This document shows positions 1-6,366 of a stretch of 6,366 nucleotides of DNA, piece by piece. The position numbers and the translations under genes were made by a program. Each line of letters opens with the position of its first letter. Position 1 is the stretch's first letter. The notes under the pieces are model-generated. The model ran no database searches, had not been told where the DNA came from, and saw only the letters and a list, made by a program, of their open reading frames with translations. Source of the DNA: an uncultured Bacteroidota bacterium (GTDB lineage: Bacteria; Bacteroidota; Bacteroidia; Chitinophagales; Chitinophagaceae); NCBI GenBank assembly GCA_946479535.1, contig CAMLGP010000177.1, positions 1 through 6,366 on the forward strand, written 5' to 3'.

Positions 1-797
1 AATTCCTGGGTGAATATCATTCCTTTCATGCAGATGTTATTTTACCCGAGGGAAATTATGCGGCAAGAGTGGTAAAGGATGGCGAACAACTTCTTGTATA
101 CAACTTTTTCTATACCTATGGAAAGATCGATTCCCTGCGGGTGTTACCTCCTCCCAAGCAGTTGGATACAGACAGCAGCGGAAGATTAATACTAAGAAGT
201 TATTATCGCTGGCAGCAAATGGCATCAGGGATTATTAAACAACCCGAGTTCGGCAAACTTGAGCCCCTTCTTGCAAACAACACGGCTACAGCTACAATTG
301 AAAACGATAAATGGATATTGGGATCCCGGAGTGGATATGAGATCTTCTGCTTTGAAAGGCCCTCCCAAAGTTTTATCTGGGAAGGATTATTGACTCTTGA
401 AGGGATGGGAAAGTTTGGGCTGGTCAGTGATATGGACAAAGATGGTAATGGCTATTTTATTTCATTCAATTTTTCCGGGGGGGCGGTACAAATACGGGCC
501 TGGGGATTTAATCCCCTGAACACGCGGCATAATTTTATATTTAACGGGCTGCAATCCAATTCATTTACAGTTAATAAAAATAATTCAATCCGTTTCAGGT
601 TCATAAGATACGGCCATTATATAGAACTCTCCATAGATGACCAGGTAAAATTGACATTAATGGACTATACCTATTCGGGTAATTATCTGGGTCTATATTC
701 TGCTTCCTCAGTCATTTCATTACAGGATTCTGTAATAAAGGTTTTATCAGATCCCGAAGATGAATATGCAAGCCAGGAAGAAGCTCAAAAGATCTGA
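1..797 (+). CDS. 3' end of a GH32-like glycoside hydrolase with a C-terminal beta-sandwich domain (5'-truncated by the window edge)
   Basis: The frame is open from the left edge (first full codon at position 3), giving 264 residues before a TGA stop. The GTG at 69 is an internal valine, not the start. Residues 1-70 carry FHADV, LPEGNYAARV, LVYNFF and RVLPPPKQL, which resemble the last blade of five-bladed propeller glycosidases of the GH32 (fructan/sucrose-cleaving) type. Residues about 100-248 look like a jelly-roll or LamG-like sandwich: WEGLLTLEGMGKFGL, GYFISFNF, VQIRAWG, YIELSIDD, VKLTLMDYTYSGNYLGLYS. Residues 143-150 (DMDKDGNG) resemble a Ca2+-binding DxDxDG loop. The tail is acidic and needs no anchor. 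The catalytic residues would lie upstream and are not visible, so activity cannot be judged. The coding call is secure. The family assignment rests on remembered motif resemblance; a GH43-like enzyme or a non-catalytic sugar-binding protein is possible. Confidence 0.6.
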   Translation, partial: FLGEYHSFHADVILPEGNYAARVVKDGEQLLVYNFFYTYGKIDSLRVLPPPKQLDTDSSGRLILRSYYRWQQMASGIIKQPEFGKLEPLLANNTATATIENDKWILGSRSGYEIFCFERPSQSFIWEGLLTLEGMGKFGLVSDMDKDGNGYFISFNFSGGAVQIRAWGFNPLNTRHNFIFNGLQSNSFTVNKNNSIRFRFIRYGHYIELSIDDQVKLTLMDYTYSGNYLGLYSASSVISLQDSVIKVLSDPEDEYASQEEAQKI

Positions 798-836
798 GTT
801 TCAAAAAATATTAAATGTTCATTATACCTTTCTGGC

Positions 837-862
837 ATTAGAAATTTCGTTTGTTTTCTAAT
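837..862. repeat. Perfect 8-bp inverted repeat upstream of the TonB receptor gene
   Basis: ATTAGAAA (837-844) is the exact reverse complement of TTTCTAAT (855-862), with a 10-base T/G-rich loop. It lies 40 bp after the stop of the glycosidase-like gene and ends 22 bp before the candidate -7 element of the receptor gene, where the -33 region is expected. It could be an operator for a dimeric regulator or a weak AT-rich terminator of the upstream gene. No T-run follows the 3' arm, which argues against a classical intrinsic terminator. Chance formation in AT-rich DNA is also possible. Confidence 0.45.
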
Positions 863-884
863 ATACTGCCTCAAGATGGTTTAA

Positions 885-892
885 TAGTTTTG
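885..892 (+). promoter_or_regulatory. Candidate Bacteroidota -7 promoter element for the TonB receptor gene
   Basis: TAGTTTTG matches the Bacteroidota sigma-ABfr -7 consensus TAnnTTTG in all fixed positions. Transcription would begin near 897-900, leaving a leader of about 37 nt before the ATG at 936. No clear TTTG -33 element sits at the expected spacing (the nearest, at 850-853, is too far upstream), so the call rests on one element. An A-rich stretch (921-929) precedes the start codon, as is usual for Shine-Dalgarno-less Bacteroidota genes. Confidence 0.4.
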
Positions 893-935
893 CGGAGATC
901 CTATATGTCCAATTGCTCATCAAAAACAATCTTCT

Positions 936-3344
936 ATGAGAAAATTGGAAATGCTTTATTTATTTTTATTTCTTCCCTGCTTTGTTTCCGCCCAGGTACA
1001 GCAGGAGGAAAAATTCAAGGTTAGCGGTACAGTCATAACTGAAAGCGGTAATCCTGTTCCTTTTGCAGGAATCAACCTGTACAGGAGGGAAGATTCTATA
1101 TCTAAATTAACTGTTATAGCTGATGTGGATGGAAATTTTAGCCTGTATGTTTCACCAGGTAGCTGGGAATTGAACATCAGTTCAGTTTCTTACCAGGAAA
1201 AAAAAGTGCTGTTTGCTATCTCGAATGCTGAATTGAACCTTGGCAGGGTGGCCATTAAAGCTGCTTCCACTACGCTGGGTGAAGTGGTTGTAACTTCTGA
1301 AAAGAAGTTAATGGAACTTGATCTTGATAAAAAGATCTACAACGTTAGCCAGGATGTAACAAATACCGGTTCTAATGCATCCGATATCCTTGCAAATATT
1401 CCTTCCGTTGAAGTTGATATTGATGGCAATGTTAGTTTAAGAGGAAGTCAGGGTGTGCGCATTTTGATTGATGGCAAGCCATCTTCCCTTACCGGTCTAA
1501 GAAGTAATGATGCCCTCCGGAATTTGCAGGGTGCAATGATTGATAGAATTGAAGTAATTACCAATCCGTCTTCGCGTTATGATGCTGCAGGTGAAACCGG
1601 GATTATCAATATCATATTAAAGAAAGTTAAAACCAGGGGATTTAATGGAAACTTTACAGCCACCGCAGGATATCCTTCCAATTACAATGCCTCCTATAGC
1701 ATTAATTACAGAACGCGGAAAATAAACCTGTTTTCAAGTTTGGGAACCAGTTACAGAAATTCACCCGGTCACGGATTTTCTACGCAAAAATATACCGGTT
1801 CAGATACCAGTTTCTATTATAATCAATTACAGGAACGCCGCCGCAGACGCTTTTCCGGAAATTTCCTGGCGGGCATTGAATATTATGCTACGCCACAAAG
1901 CACGCTAACGGGATCAGTGCTTTTTAATCGCGGACGCGGCAAAAACAGGAGTGAATATTTGTACGATGATCTTGATAATACAGGAGCATTGAATCAAACT
2001 ACATTCAGGACAGATGAAGAAAAAGAGCGTGAAAAAAATACTGAAATTTCATTGAACTTCAGGAAAAAATTCTCTGGCGCCAGAGAAAAAGAATGGACTG
2101 CAGATTTCAAGTGGACAAATAGTGGTGAAACAGAAACTTCTGATTATTTGCAGGGAATTAAAGGAAGTAATGACCAAAAAATCCAACGATCCGCAAATCC
2201 CGCTTATGAAGATAATTTACTCCTGCAAACAGACTACATACTTCCCTTTAACGATAATGCCAAATTTGAAACCGGTTTGAAGGGAACGATGCGCAAAATC
2301 ACCAACAATTACCTGGTAGAGGAACTTCAAAATGGTACATGGAATACCCTGCCCGCTTTTGATAATGACGTTGAATTTAATGAAAAGATCATGGCCGGAT
2401 ATGCCATATTGAATAATAAGGCGGGAAAGTTTTCTTACCAGCTTGGACTTCGTGGAGAAATGACTTATATGAGGACCGGCCTTATAAAAACAAATGAGAT
2501 CAACAAACGCAGCTATTTTAATCTTTTTCCCAGTAGCAGCTTTTCCTATGAGATGGATGATAAAAATACTTTTCAAATCAGTCATAGCTACCGGATCAAC
2601 AGGCCCAACTTCCGTAACCTGACCCCCTTTGCAGATTTCTCAGATCCCCGTGTCTATTTCACAGGTAACCCCAATCTCAATCCTGAATTTACCCATTCAT
2701 TTGAAATAAGCCATTTGCTGGATTGGCAAAAAGGATCTCTCTTGTCTGGTATATATTATCGTCATAAAAAGGGAGTAGTGGAAAGAATAAGATTATTGGA
2801 CTCAGCTACCGGAATAACAAATATTTTCCCGGTAAACCTTTCGGTACAAAACGATCTCGGTGTGGAAACCGCATTATTTATTGATTTCTACAATTGGTGG
2901 AAATTCAATACTTCATTTAATTTATACGGGTTTAAGGCAAACGGACAATATAAAGAAAAGGAATTTACCAGCAGGGGTTTGGGCTGGACCGCCCGCGCAA
3001 CTTCCAAAATGACATTTCTTACAGATATTGATTTCCAGGCTTCAGTATTTTATCGCTCACCAAGAAGAAATACACAGGGTAAAACGTTAGGAATGTATTC
3101 CATAGACCTTGGGCTGGCAAAGGACCTGTTTCGGGGAAAGGGAACGCTTACCTTTAATGTGCAGGATGTAATGAACAGCCGGAAGCGAAGGTCAATTGTT
3201 GATATTGTTGATTATTATTCCGAATCCGAATTTCAGTGGAGACCCAGGCAATTTCGCCTTACACTTAATTTTCGTATCAATCAGCAAAAGATTGATAAAA
3301 AGCAGGATAGTTCTCCGGATGAGGAAGGATTTGATAATGGATAG
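936..3344 (+). CDS. TonB-dependent outer-membrane receptor (CarboxypepD_reg-like + plug + OMP_b-brl_3-type barrel)
   Basis: This is an 802-aa outer-membrane transporter driven by TonB-ExbBD; the substrate is unknown. A signal peptide (about residues 1-19, cleavage near VSA/Q) is followed by a carboxypeptidase-regulatory-like beta-sandwich at about 27-95 (KVSGTV, GNPVPFAGINLY, DVDGNFSL). A linker holds LGEVVVTSEKK (114-124), where such receptors place their TonB-box-like segment. The plug spans about 125-230 with DILANIPSVEVD, GNVSLRG, VRILIDGKPSS, IDRIEVITNPSSRYDAAG and GIINIILKK. The rest is a beta-barrel ending in RQFRLTLNFRIN, then an acidic tail of about 20 residues. It is shorter than SusC proteins (about 1000 aa) and no susD follows, so it belongs to the smaller orphan receptor group. 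The start is fixed by an in-frame stop at 885-887 and the Arg-Lys n-region. Family assignment is firm; a role with the upstream glycosidase is only inference. Confidence 0.93.
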   Translation: MRKLEMLYLFLFLPCFVSAQVQQEEKFKVSGTVITESGNPVPFAGINLYRREDSISKLTVIADVDGNFSLYVSPGSWELNISSVSYQEKKVLFAISNAELNLGRVAIKAASTTLGEVVVTSEKKLMELDLDKKIYNVSQDVTNTGSNASDILANIPSVEVDIDGNVSLRGSQGVRILIDGKPSSLTGLRSNDALRNLQGAMIDRIEVITNPSSRYDAAGETGIINIILKKVKTRGFNGNFTATAGYPSNYNASYSINYRTRKINLFSSLGTSYRNSPGHGFSTQKYTGSDTSFYYNQLQERRRRRFSGNFLAGIEYYATPQSTLTGSVLFNRGRGKNRSEYLYDDLDNTGALNQTTFRTDEEKEREKNTEISLNFRKKFSGAREKEWTADFKWTNSGETETSDYLQGIKGSNDQKIQRSANPAYEDNLLLQTDYILPFNDNAKFETGLKGTMRKITNNYLVEELQNGTWNTLPAFDNDVEFNEKIMAGYAILNNKAGKFSYQLGLRGEMTYMRTGLIKTNEINKRSYFNLFPSSSFSYEMDDKNTFQISHSYRINRPNFRNLTPFADFSDPRVYFTGNPNLNPEFTHSFEISHLLDWQKGSLLSGIYYRHKKGVVERIRLLDSATGITNIFPVNLSVQNDLGVETALFIDFYNWWKFNTSFNLYGFKANGQYKEKEFTSRGLGWTARATSKMTFLTDIDFQASVFYRSPRRNTQGKTLGMYSIDLGLAKDLFRGKGTLTFNVQDVMNSRKRRSIVDIVDYYSESEFQWRPRQFRLTLNFRINQQKIDKKQDSSPDEEGFDNG

Positions 3345-3371
3345 CGATCATGTGTGAGGCTGGCCTGTTTT

Positions 3372-3394
3372 AAATCATTTACTCAGGATGATTT
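3372..3394. terminator. Possible weak bidirectional terminator at the convergent gene junction
   Basis: AAATCAT (3372-3378) and ATGATTT (3388-3394) form a 7-bp AT-rich stem around a 9-base loop. On the plus strand the 3' arm runs into two further Ts, and on the minus strand into TAAAAC. It lies between the converging receptor and antiporter genes and overlaps the antiporter stop codon. A second, GC-richer pair, GCTGGCC (3359-3365) and GGCCAGC (3407-3413), flanks it with a 41-base interior. The stem is weak and the T-tract short, so function is uncertain. Confidence 0.35.
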
Positions 3395-4630
3395 TTGAAG
3401 CCGTCTGGCCAGCTTGCCAATGGTCAGGCCCTGCACAATAATACTCCATACAACCACAATATAGGTAGCCGATATTAATACCTCCCGGAATTCACTCCTG
3501 GGAAGTGACAATGCCAGCGCAACAGATATACCACCCCGCAAACCACCCCAGGTTAGCAGGGGAACAAGGTTTGGGTTAATGGAGCGCCGAAATGAAAAGA
3601 AGGCCGTTGGCAGGTACACAGATATTAATCTTGCCAGCAAAACAACCACTATTGCACATAATCCAATACCAATATAAGTCAGGTCAAACTTTATTACCAT
3701 AATTTCAAAACCTACCAGCAGAAAAAGCAATGCATTGAGTATTTCATCAATTAACTCCCAGAATTTATTTAAATAATCCTTTGTTCTGTCAGACATCGCC
3801 TCCTTTTGTCCTTTATTTCCAATAATGATCCCGGCAACAACAATTGCAAGTGGACCCGAAATATGCATATAACTCGCCATCAGGTAACCCCCCATTACCA
3901 GGGCTATTGTTATAAGCACTTCAACCTGGTAATGATCTATTGACCGGAGAAGCCAGAAACCGGTATAACCAATCATTAAACCCCAGGCAATGCCTCCACC
4001 CGCTTCTTTCAGGAACAATAAGCCAATTCCTGAAAAAGAAGCCTGTTCTGTACCCATTATTGCTATACTTGCAAGACTGCCAAATACAACTACTCCAACG
4101 CCATCGTTGAACAGGGATTCGCCGGCAATTTTAATTTCAACAGACGGATCAATTTTACTTTCTTTTAATATGCCCAACACGGCAATAGGGTCAGTGGGAG
4201 AAATGAGCGCGCCAAATAATAAACAATATATTACCGGAACATGCCAGCCAAACCATTGAAATATGAAATACATGATAAAGGCAATAATTGCGGTAGACAT
4301 CAAAACGCCAATGGTAGCGTAGGTGGCAATCGGCTTAAATTCTTTTTTGAGCCTGCCAACATCAATATGAATGGCGCCGGCAAAAAGGAGAAAACTTAAC
4401 ATAACCCTCATCAAAACCGTCTCAAAATCAAAAGCCTGAACAGCATGTACCATTTCATTCATGGTATGCGGAAAATACTGGCCGGTAACAACAAGAATTA
4501 CTGAACAGATTAGCGAAATGATCATTACTCCAATGGTAGCCGGCAGTTTCAGAAATCTTACATTGATATAACTGAAAATGGCTGTAAGAACTATCAGTAT
4601 GGTGAATACAGTGTAAAAATTAGTGAGCAT
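3383..4630 (-). CDS. CPA1 (NhaP-type) Na+(K+)/H+ antiporter
   Basis: This 415-aa inner-membrane protein, made of roughly 11-13 hydrophobic segments, exchanges Na+ (possibly K+) for protons in pH and salt homeostasis. The CPA1 ion-site signatures are intact: ISPTDP (T146-D147), GESLFNDGVG (E171, N175, D176), a conserved-type Arg in LLARLISVY (R334) and TWGGLRGGISVALALSLP (360-377). The spacing of the TD and ND motifs (Asp to Asp 29 residues) and E-to-N (4 residues) fits characterised NhaP proteins. The acidic helix WELIDEILNALLFLLVGFE (291-309) is also family-typical. The protein ends about 25 residues after the last membrane segment, so it lacks the long cytoplasmic regulatory tail of many CPA1 members. 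An in-frame stop at 4655-4657 leaves this ATG as the only good start; no Shine-Dalgarno is visible. It converges on the receptor gene. Ion specificity cannot be read from the sequence. Confidence 0.93.
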   Translation of the reverse strand: MLTNFYTVFTILIVLTAIFSYINVRFLKLPATIGVMIISLICSVILVVTGQYFPHTMNEMVHAVQAFDFETVLMRVMLSFLLFAGAIHIDVGRLKKEFKPIATYATIGVLMSTAIIAFIMYFIFQWFGWHVPVIYCLLFGALISPTDPIAVLGILKESKIDPSVEIKIAGESLFNDGVGVVVFGSLASIAIMGTEQASFSGIGLLFLKEAGGGIAWGLMIGYTGFWLLRSIDHYQVEVLITIALVMGGYLMASYMHISGPLAIVVAGIIIGNKGQKEAMSDRTKDYLNKFWELIDEILNALLFLLVGFEIMVIKFDLTYIGIGLCAIVVVLLARLISVYLPTAFFSFRRSINPNLVPLLTWGGLRGGISVALALSLPRSEFREVLISATYIVVVWSIIVQGLTIGKLARRLQKSS

Positions 4631-4923
4631 AAAGTCAGGTTGATCGTAAATAATTCAGGCTACCATAATTGGACAGCTATTCTCAATTCCCGTAGCAAAT
4701 ATAAATTTTATAAACATGGATAAACTGGACATTGGAATCTATAGGCCATTTTTATTCACCTGAAAGGGGTAATATAAATTTCTGGAGTGTGAGTTCTAAT
4801 GGAATTCTAATGCATTATAAGATAAGAATATGGTTCAGGCATATCCTGGAAATAGTGCTGCACTGCAGAGATCAATACTATCTGGAAGCTCAGGGTGAAA
4901 CCCAAAAAGAGGGCCTTTATTAT
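4631..4923. other. Intergenic region between namZ and the antiporter gene, no convincing gene
   Basis: These 293 bp are AT-rich. Besides the antiporter promoter element they hold a 67-codon plus-strand frame (TTG at 4732, stop at 4935) that overlaps the last codons of namZ in antisense; it has only a TTG start, no ribosome-binding signal and no recognisable product. TTCTAATG occurs twice with an 11-bp period (4794-4801 and 4805-4812), and ATATAAATTT occurs at 4699-4708 and 4772-4781. A 4-bp hairpin, GGGTGAAACCC (about 4893-4903), follows the namZ stop on the minus strand but has no T-run in the right place for a terminator. I see no riboswitch or tRNA. Confidence 0.5.
4696..4703 (-). promoter_or_regulatory. 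Candidate Bacteroidota -7 promoter element for the antiporter gene
   Basis: On the minus strand this reads TATATTTG, matching the TAnnTTTG consensus in all fixed positions. It places the transcript start near 4688-4691 and gives a leader of about 60 nt. A T-rich segment lies upstream (higher coordinates), but I see no convincing TTTG -33 box. An independent promoter here fits the 293-bp gap from namZ and suggests the antiporter is not simply read through from it. Confidence 0.42.
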
Positions 4924-6123
4924 TTAAGGATATAACAAATATTTCTTTCGCATCTTTTTATACTTACTTAATCCCGGCTCCCAGCTGTCCCGGATCTCCT
5001 TTTCTGACTTTCCATCCATGATCTGTTGCCGGAAAAGGCCGGAGCCTATCTGAATTTCAATGGAGTTCATTTCCCTGCTCAACTTGCTGTCAAAGAATTT
5101 TTCCTTGTTTGGATGAGCCTTATATAATTCCATTATCCATTGCAGGTTAATCTTTTTGCTTTTCCGCAGCAGGCCCACATCATAATTGCGCAGGTCTATT
5201 CCATAGCAAACCTGGTCCATGAACAAGGGAGTTGCAGACATGCCTTTTATGCTGGTTGGAGTATAAGAAAAATCATAAATGCCTTTCAATTCCGGGCTTC
5301 CAAAAACAGTGAAAGGAAAATAAGTGCCACGCCCATGATTGAGATAGGTGGCTTCAAACATACATACCGATGGGTACAACATTATTGCCTGCTGAGTATT
5401 CAGGTTAGGAGAGGGCTTTACGGGTAACACATATTCCATATCGTGGTTATAGTTTGCAACCGGTATGATCTTTATTTTGCATTTCACTTTATTGGTCAGC
5501 CATCCTTCACCATTAGCCATACGTGCAAACTCGCCAACCGTTAGTCCATGTGACATCGGTATTGGAAACATACCAATCCCTGATCTGTATTTCATATCCA
5601 GCACAGGTCCATCAATCAGGTATCCATTGGGGTTAGGCCGGTCAAGTATCAGCATTTCTTTGCCACTTTCAAAGCACGCTTCCATCAATCTTGACAACGC
5701 ATTGATATTTGTATAAAAGCGAACACCTACATCCTGCAAATCATAGATCAGAATATCCACATCAGCAAGATCCTGTTTACTGGGTTTATTCTTTGGTCCG
5801 TATAATGAAATGATCGGTATGCCTGTAGCTGCATCTATTTCATCCTTTATGTCTACACCAGCACCCGCATTACCTCTGAACCCATGTTCAGGGCCAAATA
5901 CTTTCACAATTTTTACACCCAATGACTGCAGACTATCTACCAGGTGCCTTTTACCAATAATGGAAGTTTGATTGGCCATGATAGCCACTCTTTTCCCTTT
6001 CAGATAAGGAAGGTATTTATTGACCTGGTCAGCTCCGGTGAGGATTGGTTTTTTACTGGTACCCTGACTTCTTAAAGAGGTTAACCCGGCAAAAATGAAA
6101 CAGACAATTAATAGGAGACGCAT
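4924..6123 (-). CDS. namZ: Exo-beta-N-acetylmuramidase NamZ (DUF1343, GH171)
   Basis: Characterised members of this family (Bacillus subtilis NamZ/YbbC and a Bacteroides homologue) release terminal MurNAc from the non-reducing end of peptidoglycan fragments during wall turnover and recycling. The 399-aa length is normal. A signal peptide (about residues 1-20, LLLIVCFIFAGLTSLRSQ) without a lipobox predicts periplasmic export. The N-terminal Rossmann-like part holds KGKRVAIMANQTS (42-54), VFGPEHGFRG (75-84), DILIYDLQDVGVRFYTNI (123-140), LDRPNPNG (160-167) and SHGLTVGEFA (191-200). The C-terminal part begins near LYPSVCMFEATYLNHGRGT (249-267) and ends in WEPGLSKYKKMRKKYLLYP. An in-frame stop at 6142-6144 leaves this ATG as the start, preceded by purine-rich GAAGAAAGAA. 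No murQ, nagZ or amidase gene is in view. Family identity is firm; enzymatic role is by homology. Confidence 0.92.
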   Translation of the reverse strand: MRLLLIVCFIFAGLTSLRSQGTSKKPILTGADQVNKYLPYLKGKRVAIMANQTSIIGKRHLVDSLQSLGVKIVKVFGPEHGFRGNAGAGVDIKDEIDAATGIPIISLYGPKNKPSKQDLADVDILIYDLQDVGVRFYTNINALSRLMEACFESGKEMLILDRPNPNGYLIDGPVLDMKYRSGIGMFPIPMSHGLTVGEFARMANGEGWLTNKVKCKIKIIPVANYNHDMEYVLPVKPSPNLNTQQAIMLYPSVCMFEATYLNHGRGTYFPFTVFGSPELKGIYDFSYTPTSIKGMSATPLFMDQVCYGIDLRNYDVGLLRKSKKINLQWIMELYKAHPNKEKFFDSKLSREMNSIEIQIGSGLFRQQIMDGKSEKEIRDSWEPGLSKYKKMRKKYLLYP

Positions 6124-6187
6124 GATGATTCTTTCTTCAGTTCAGAGATTTAAAGAACCTTACCCTGTATAAGGAAGGTCTTAAGCA

Positions 6188-6195
6188 GAAAGATA
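6188..6195 (-). promoter_or_regulatory. Weak candidate -7 promoter element for namZ
   Basis: On the minus strand this reads TATCTTTC, one mismatch from TAnnTTTG. It would give a leader of about 60 nt. Within that leader, CCTTA and TAAGG (6158-6162 and 6170-6174) could form a 5-bp stem. No -33 element is evident, so this is a tentative placement within the 182-bp divergent region 6124-6305. Confidence 0.22.
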
Positions 6196-6305
6196 GCTAT
6201 TTATCTTATTGACTCTGATGCGTTTATTTGCGGGTGCAATACAATTTGATCCTCCATTGGCTGAGGAAATAGGAGAAGGGGATTAAAGAATCATCGTTAA
6301 TAGAA

Positions 6306-6366
6306 ATGAATGAAGAGGAATATATTGCAGTAAAATCAATACCCAACCAGGGATTGGAACTGTTAG
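6306..6366 (+). CDS. 5' end of an unidentified gene, cut by the right window edge
   Basis: An ATG at 6306 opens a frame that stays open to the window end and begins MNEEEYIAVKSIPNQGLELL. An in-frame TAG at 6270-6272 and the absence of another ATG make this the likely start. The leader is purine-rich (AGGAGAAGGGG at 6271-6281, then an AT-rich spacer), and TTTATTTG at 6223-6230 is one mismatch from the -7 consensus on this strand. Only 20 residues are visible: there is no signal peptide or membrane segment, the N-terminus is acidic and soluble-looking, and I do not recognise a family. It would be divergent from namZ. A chance open frame of this length is possible. Confidence 0.4.
   Translation, partial: MNEEEYIAVKSIPNQGLELL

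Noticed and set aside
69..797. Reading the first gene as starting at GTG 69 (242 aa).
   Set aside because: The same frame is open to the window edge and residues before it (FHADVILPEGNYAAR) continue the domain, so this is an internal valine in a 5'-truncated gene.
2217..2585. A 122-codon minus-strand frame inside the TonB receptor gene.
   Set aside because: It is opposite a well-supported beta-barrel coding region and has no independent signals.
936..3344. Calling the receptor SusC.
   Set aside because: It is about 200 residues shorter than typical SusC proteins, has the OMP_b-brl_3-type plug and barrel wording, and no susD follows.
3990..4259. An 89-codon plus-strand frame inside the antiporter gene.
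   Set aside because: It is antisense to the conserved TD and ND motif region of a clear CPA1 antiporter, so it is a shadow frame.
4631..4703. A riboswitch controlling the antiporter gene.
   Set aside because: The likely transcript leader is only about 60 nt and shows no recognisable conserved aptamer or strong stem.
4732..4935. A 67-aa protein-coding gene on the plus strand.
   Set aside because: It has a TTG start only, no ribosome-binding or promoter signal, no recognisable domain, and antisense overlap with the end of namZ; kept only as a low-interest observation.
6218..6286. A 22-codon plus-strand frame (starts MRLFAGAIQFDPP) upstream of the right-edge gene.
   Set aside because: It is short enough to be expected by chance and has no ribosome-binding signal; not supported as a leader peptide.

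Overview
The window looks like an ordinary chromosomal segment of a Bacteroidota species, most like the Chitinophagaceae/Sphingobacteriia side of the phylum. The grounds are an outer-membrane TonB-dependent receptor with an N-terminal carboxypeptidase-regulatory-like domain and an OMP_b-brl_3-type barrel, a DUF1343/NamZ protein, moderate-to-low GC, start codons without Shine-Dalgarno sequences, and several matches to the Bacteroidota -7 promoter element TAnnTTTG. The genus is inference; no rRNA or other taxonomic marker is present.

Layout: (1) 1-797, plus strand, the 3' end of a secreted-type glycosidase-like gene (GH32-like propeller end plus a C-terminal beta-sandwich). (2) 798-935, a short intergenic region with an 8-bp inverted repeat and a candidate -7 element. 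(3) 936-3344, plus strand, a complete TonB-dependent outer-membrane receptor of 802 aa. (4) 3345-3382, a convergent junction with a small AT-rich hairpin. (5) 3383-4630, minus strand, a complete CPA1/NhaP-type Na+(K+)/H+ antiporter of 415 aa. (6) 4631-4923, a 293-bp intergenic region holding the antiporter promoter and no convincing gene. (7) 4924-6123, minus strand, a complete exo-beta-N-acetylmuramidase NamZ (DUF1343, GH171) of 399 aa with a signal peptide. (8) 6124-6305, a divergent intergenic region. (9) 6306-6366, plus strand, the first codons of an unidentified gene that runs off the right edge.

The genes do not form an obvious single pathway. The glycosidase end and the receptor are co-directional but separated by 138 bp with their own promoter-like signal, and no SusD partner is present, so this is not a canonical polysaccharide utilisation locus as far as the window shows. 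The antiporter (inner-membrane ion and pH homeostasis) and NamZ (periplasmic peptidoglycan turnover) are co-directional but separated by 293 bp, with a strong -7 match just upstream of the antiporter, so they are probably independent units. I found no mobile element, CRISPR array, tRNA or rRNA, toxin-antitoxin pair or defence system, and nothing that I would call a new biological system. The findings are small regulatory and domain-level points.
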